Shown here piece by piece: positions 59,925 through 64,000 of a stretch of 64,000 nt of DNA; position 1 is the stretch's first letter; each line of letters opens with the position of its first letter. Both the position numbers and the translations under genes were made by a program. The notes under the pieces are model-generated. The model did not search any database and was not told the DNA's origin. It saw nothing but the letters and a program-made list of their open reading frames with translations. This stretch comes from Rhizopus arrhizus (lineage: Eukaryota; Mucoromycota; Mucoromycetes; Mucorales; Rhizopodaceae), in contig JAKZZE010000007.1 in the NCBI GenBank assembly GCA_024220505.1, positions 1,860,001-1,924,000 of the forward strand, written 5' to 3'.

Positions 59925-60036
59925 GAGAGTTCAAATGTAGAGAGCAAAACAAAGATAAGGTAAAAACAATATTTTATTGGGTAAGATAATAATAAAAAAT
60001 AACAATGGGATAAAAAAATGACATAAATAAACTACA

Positions 60037-60470
60037 CTAAATAGGGGCACCATTGAGACAATCATCGAAGCAGGAGATAGAGTGACGGATGTATCCATGG
60101 AGATCCTTGTGAGTAACCATATTGCAAGCTTCCGATATTCTTAAAAAGGGTGTGTCCACATCCAGCAGTTCTTCCCTCTTGATCGTATACTTCACCTTGG
60201 ACCAAAATTGTTCGATGGGGTTCAGTTCTGGAGAGTACGGCGGGAGATAAACACAGTTGTAGCCACGTTCAGTAAGAGACAGTTTAATGGTTTTTGATTG
60301 ATGTATTGGTGCGTGTTGTCCATAACCAGATAGTAGCATTTGAATTCAGGGTGTTTTTCCATGATGTCCATCGTATCCTATAAAAACTTCAAATAATGGT
60401 TAGTTATTGTTCCTATAGCCTTACCATGTCGTTGTTGTTTTTCCTTTTGCCGTAGCTGTTCCAGTGTTGC
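60037..60470 (-). pseudogene. Tc1/mariner-type DDE transposase C-terminus, frameshifted
   Basis: Minus strand: MEKHPEFKCYYLVMDN, then a two-base excess, then APIHQSKTIKLSLTERGYN, CVYLPPYSPELNPIEQFW, SKVKYTIKREELLD, with a stop at 60037. The second catalytic Asp (VMDN) and the Glu (NPIEQFW) are 34 residues apart once the extra two bases are ignored, which is the DD34E signature of Tc1. The N-terminal half and the first Asp were not found. No clear TIRs were located. Confidence 0.75.
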
Positions 60471-60591
60471 GTTTTTTTTTTTCCTTGGATTGTTTGGCTG
60501 TTGGTTTTTTGATCAAGGTATTACCAACACCAAAAGCACATATTGTTGTTGTTGTTCTTTTAGGGGTAGTCCAGACTCTCACCTCACAAGA

Positions 60592-60790
60592 GAACCCAAT
60601 TCAAAGAACATGATTGACAAAACAATCAGCTGCAATGGTTGGTATCAAGGACGTTCATCCAAAGATTACTAGTCGCAAGCATCTCCTGCACAATCAAGAA
60701 CCCAATTCAAAGAACATGATTGACAAAACAATCAGCTGCAATGGTTGGTATCAAGGACGTTCATCCAAAGATTACTAGCCGCAAGCATCT
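60592..60790. repeat. Tandem direct duplication of 93 bp (106-bp period)
   Basis: 60592-60684 and 60698-60790 match at all but one position (AGTCGC versus AGCCGC) and are separated by 13 bp. The near identity points to a recent duplication. The unit has no recognised coding content. Confidence 0.9.
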
Positions 60791-60799
60791 TAATTGTTG

Positions 60800-61497
60800 A
60801 GGTAGGTCGGAAAATAAAGAGAAGGGAAAAACAAAAAAGTCCCCTATTCACCCTAGAAATTGTGATGATTGTAACTCAGATACTTCTATCAGATTACCTG
60901 CTCAATCATCTTACAACATCACTTGTCTAGATCATCTTTTAATATCATCTTTGCGAACTCAAGATCGAACTTTAATATAAATACGAGAATATAATTCAAC
61001 TAAATAAAAGACATTCAATTATCAATATATTTGTCGTATCCCAACATACTTTAAACATGATTCATATTCAATTTATAAGAAATCAGAGTAGTGAATGCTT
61101 TACAAAGATTTATTACAGTCTTTTCTCTACTATTCGATCATAACTAATTACATTCCTTTAACTCAATACAAGTTGTTTTAATATAGCTCCTGATGCAATG
61201 GGACATAAATGAAAAATAAATAAATAAATAAATAATTGTAAACAGTCCACTTGCATAACCAGGAACAGGTCTTCATACTAAAATTTATTCATGCTAGACC
61301 TACAGCTATAATTAATTAAAATATCTTGAAAAGGATTTAATTGAATCTTCATCAAAAGGATATAAATACCAGATACAATAATATTAAATAAAAATACAAC
61401 TTTTTTAAGTTTCGTTGAGTTTTATAGTCTTTTTATTCTTACGAGATAACACAATATTCTTTGTTTACTTTCTTCTAATCTTAAATTATTTCATTAA
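60800..61497. other. Intergenic and promoter region of the next gene
   Basis: AT-rich with an AAAT microsatellite at about 61213-61235. A TATAAATA lies at 61371-61378, 120 bp before ATG 61498. No gene recognised. Confidence 0.4.
61371..61378 (+). promoter_or_regulatory. Candidate TATA box for the 61.5-kb gene
   Basis: TATAAATA 120 bp upstream of the ATG, followed by T-rich sequence. Position and match only. Confidence 0.3.
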
Positions 61498-62523
61498 ATG
61501 GCAGCTCACATATCAAAAAAGCGAAAAAGAACACCCTGCGATGCAACGTGGTGTTTATATCATGCCAGTTCTCTTTCTTTGAAATCCTTTGCTCGCCACT
61601 TTGAATTATACGATCGTCAATACTGCCAGGCGCGTTATCGAACTATTCTTGAAAAGTATTTTGAACATGATACTAAAACTCGCCTGTTAGCCGAACTCAA
61701 GCAATGGAATTTATCTATGGATAGCACTAATTTCTGGAAGGAACAAGCCCGGTCAAAGGTAATATCGGATACCCATGCTTCCTGCTCAGCTCTTGTGGAC
61801 CAAATCATTGTGGAAGAAACACCTCACGTTGATCGCAGCAACGACTCTCCTTCCGCTACTACCTCCACCTCCACCTCCACCTCCACCTCTAATGCAAGCA
61901 CTTCTCAGAATGAAGCCAACTGGGAAAATACCAACAGGAACAACACCAGCAGCCACAGCAATGCAACCAATACATTCAGCAATTCATTACCGCCATCATC
62001 CACAACTTCTTTCGACAATGACAACTCCAACGACTCCTCATCCAATGAATCTATCTCACCATGGTTAATTCACAACATCAACGTCACCGATCTCTTTCAG
62101 ACATACCAGCAACAGATATCCCCCACCGACTCGACATTCAAGATCGAAACTGACTTGCAAGAAATTTTGGCCCTTTCCGACATTCTTTTTCTGGCACCAA
62201 ATGAACATAGCACACTCAAGTCCCAAGTTTTTGGCCTAGCGACATTACACTCCCTATGTGACCACGTTCTCAGTGATTTGATGAAAACGACCGACTCTAC
62301 AGAGGACAACCAGCTCACAGACGACGAATTCATGACCATTACGCGAACCATATATGGGGTTGATGCCAAGACGAAATCAATAAGGGAAGCCAAGCTGGAT
62401 CTTCTGTCACTCTCCGCTCGCATGACTGGAAACAAAGCCAGTGTTGTGGAAGGAATTGCAAATCTGTAAGTAGTAATATTAAAGTCATAAGGAAATGTGT
62501 TTTTGAATTGTTATTCATTTATC

Positions 62524-62556
<33 letters not shown>

Positions 62557-63225
62557 GATAGCCTGACCAAGCTACCACGAAATCGACTGCTGAACTTGGA
62601 CAAAATCGGTGAAGTTGAACTACAAAGCACATACTATGATGCATTCCTCTCTGAAATTATTGCCGACCAAGACCGAAATGTAGCACTGCGATGGGCCAAC
62701 AAATCATCATCTGAAGAAGAGTCTGATATCCGACCCGATGCAATTATCTCAACACTGATGCAGCATGATTTTGGTTATCCTGTTGGTTTTGGTGAGGTCA
62801 AGCCTGGAAATAGCTCCACAACAAAACACTCAGTTTGCATGGACATTCTTCGCCTGGGAATCACATCAAAAAGGGCAATCGACAAATGGCATTTGGGTGG
62901 TTGTCTCGCGTTTATGATCAATGGCTTCTATATCTCCTTCTTCCTTGTCCGTAAACAGCACAAACACTTGTACACGATGACAGAAATTGGTGCTATGACC
63001 GTTGCCTCTTCCCTGTCGGAGCTTCACTCGTTCGCCTCTCTCAAGAACCTTGATATGTTGTCCAACATTGGTCGCTGCTTTTGGAACCATTGCAATGCTA
63101 CTGACGCTACTCCCAATGTTGAATCAACTGGTATTGATGACGGTTTTGTGGTTCCCATCTCCGACTTTTATGCTCTCATTGACAAGTCTCGCAACAAAGC
63201 CCGTGGCATGTCATCACGATATTGA
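61498..63225 (+). CDS. PD-(D/E)XK-like protein of an uncharacterised Mucoromycota family
   Basis: Two exons (61498-62465 and 62562-63225) join in phase to 543 aa; the intron has a 29-T run before its acceptor. The N-terminal about 85 residues are basic and Trp/Tyr-containing (HISKKRKRTPCDATWCLYHA), perhaps DNA-binding. A low-complexity linker with Thr-Ser repeats (coded by a TCCACC microsatellite) and Asn-rich stretches follows. The C-terminal domain reads RNRLLNLDKIGEVELQSTYY, then IRPDAIIS, GYPVGFGEVKPGN and LRLGITSKRAID, then KWHLGGCLAFMINGFYISFF. RPDA plus GEVK at this spacing fits the Asp and E-x-K of the PD-(D/E)XK superfamily. The same logic applies to the gene at 49.9-51.4 kb, but the two are not close copies. 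The frame is intact. No function is known; nuclease activity is inferred. Confidence 0.78.
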
Positions 63226-64000
63226 ATACCCATTTGACACATCCTTCTTGGTAGTATAGTAGTATAGTCCCCATTCCGCCCCATATTCCCCACTCCACAA
63301 CACATGACATGAATAAAAAACAGATTTTTATGGATTTGATGACTGACATATTTGCAGATAATAAAGTGAGAAATAGAAAGGAAATAGTACTTGAAAACTA
63401 GTGAATGAGTCTCTATGTAGCCTCTTTATAAGATTTCAAGACGAGAGAGAGAACATTTAATCAAACTATGCCTTTATATAGGAAATGAAATTATTCAGGG
63501 ACCGAAGTGAGCTCAAGGTCAATTTTAGTATTGAGCTTAAACAATATAAACATTGTATATGAGTTTTAGGGAATATGTAGTAAGTAATATTATGTATTCG
63601 GTACTTGTTATTTCTTATATAAGATCTGAGTTATATCATACGAATAATAAGTATTAATGAGGTAAATACGACAGTGGACTTTTTCAATCTGGGAATGCGT
63701 TTGTCATGTTTTGACATGTCAAGAAGATACAGTCTTATCATTCTGGACTAAATTTTTACAAATGAGTTTGAATAAGAATAGATCCTGATAATTAGTAACT
63801 GCCCTGAATAATATGTTTCAGTTTATATCTAGACAGTTTATTACTAACATCAGTTTATAAAAAATTTTCTATACTTGTCAAATCATATCGGTCGTAACTA
63901 TCTTTTATCATCTAATCTCAGGTCTTGCTCAACTAATATAAATAGCCTTAAAATCTTTCTTTAATAAAAGAATTCGACTTTTAGAACTATTATTCGGTCT
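63226..64000. other. Intergenic to window end, nothing recognised
   Basis: AT-rich sequence with no open frame, repeat or RNA gene that I can support. Polyadenylation of the preceding gene may use the AATAAAA at about 63313. Confidence 0.4.

Larger units (their letters stand above)
54130..59990 (-). mobile_element. Near full-length but decayed non-LTR retrotransposon (LINE)
   Basis: From right to left: ORF1 (59924 to about 58536) with a gag-like N-terminal part and zinc knuckles; ORF2 with an apurinic endonuclease domain (58480-57827), linker, reverse transcriptase (to about 56147) and a long C-terminal part (55837-54259); and an about 130-bp 3' tail with A/T runs. Frames are broken at several points and a solo LTR splits the RT C-terminus at 55789-56182. 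It is the same family as the relic at 19.5-21.1 kb and a different family from the fragments at 52.3-54.1 kb. Exact ends are uncertain. Confidence 0.85.

Noticed and set aside
1..64000. CRISPR arrays, rRNA or tRNA genes
   Set aside because: No regularly spaced direct repeats and no recognisable rRNA or tRNA sequence were seen on either strand by eye.

Overview
The window is an AT-rich nuclear segment of a filamentous fungus, most likely an early-diverging one of the Mucoromycota (Mucorales-type). The signs are many short GT..AG introns (about 45-90 nt), long poly-T/poly-A tracts, a fungal housekeeping set (Sin3, Lcb1, CreC/WDR20, Rim15, Ccc2-type copper ATPase) and a dense, mixed mobile-element load that includes Fanzor and Crypton-like genes. 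The family calls come from reading motifs; no database search was possible.

Layout. 1-17 kb is a compact gene block: the 3' part of SIN3 (+), LCB1 (-), a creC/WDR20 WD40 gene (+) and a very long RIM15 kinase (-). Two convergent pairs have only 16 and 38 bp between stop codons, and lcb1/creC share a 216-bp divergent promoter. 17-22.5 kb is gene-poor and holds a decayed LINE relic with a 68-T tract. 22.6-24 kb is a DUF1206-type membrane protein (+); 24.9-25.7 kb a small PQQ-type beta-propeller protein (-). 25.9-29 kb is a decayed Tc1/mariner-type element (TA target site, about 44-bp TIRs) containing a helix-turn-helix transposase N-terminus and a broken Fanzor. 29.2-34 kb is a copper P1B-ATPase with seven heavy-metal domains. 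34.7-42 kb has an uncharacterised protein with short internal repeats, an F-box/LRR protein and a disordered uncharacterised protein.

43.6-60.8 kb is an accessory, element-rich island. Its centrepiece is an apparently intact four-exon Fanzor (815 aa; OMEGA RNA-guided nuclease family, TnpB relative) bracketed by terminal inverted repeats of about 160 bp. To its right come a 248-bp MITE at the TIR edge, a broken Crypton/Ndc10-like tyrosine recombinase, a PD-(D/E)XK-like gene with a 100-bp MITE in it, two 5'-truncated head-to-tail LINE fragments sharing a 13-bp junction motif, a nearly full-length but decayed LINE (gag-like ORF1, APE-RT ORF2) carrying a solo LTR with a 5-bp target duplication, and a Tc1 transposase relic. 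A second PD-(D/E)XK-like gene (543 aa) closes the annotated part at 61.5-63.2 kb.

The housekeeping genes cover chromatin repression (Sin3), sphingolipid synthesis (Lcb1), carbon and nutrient signalling (CreC, Rim15) and copper loading of the secretory pathway (Ccc2). The most interesting system is the Fanzor element: its catalytic residues look complete while every other element around it is broken.
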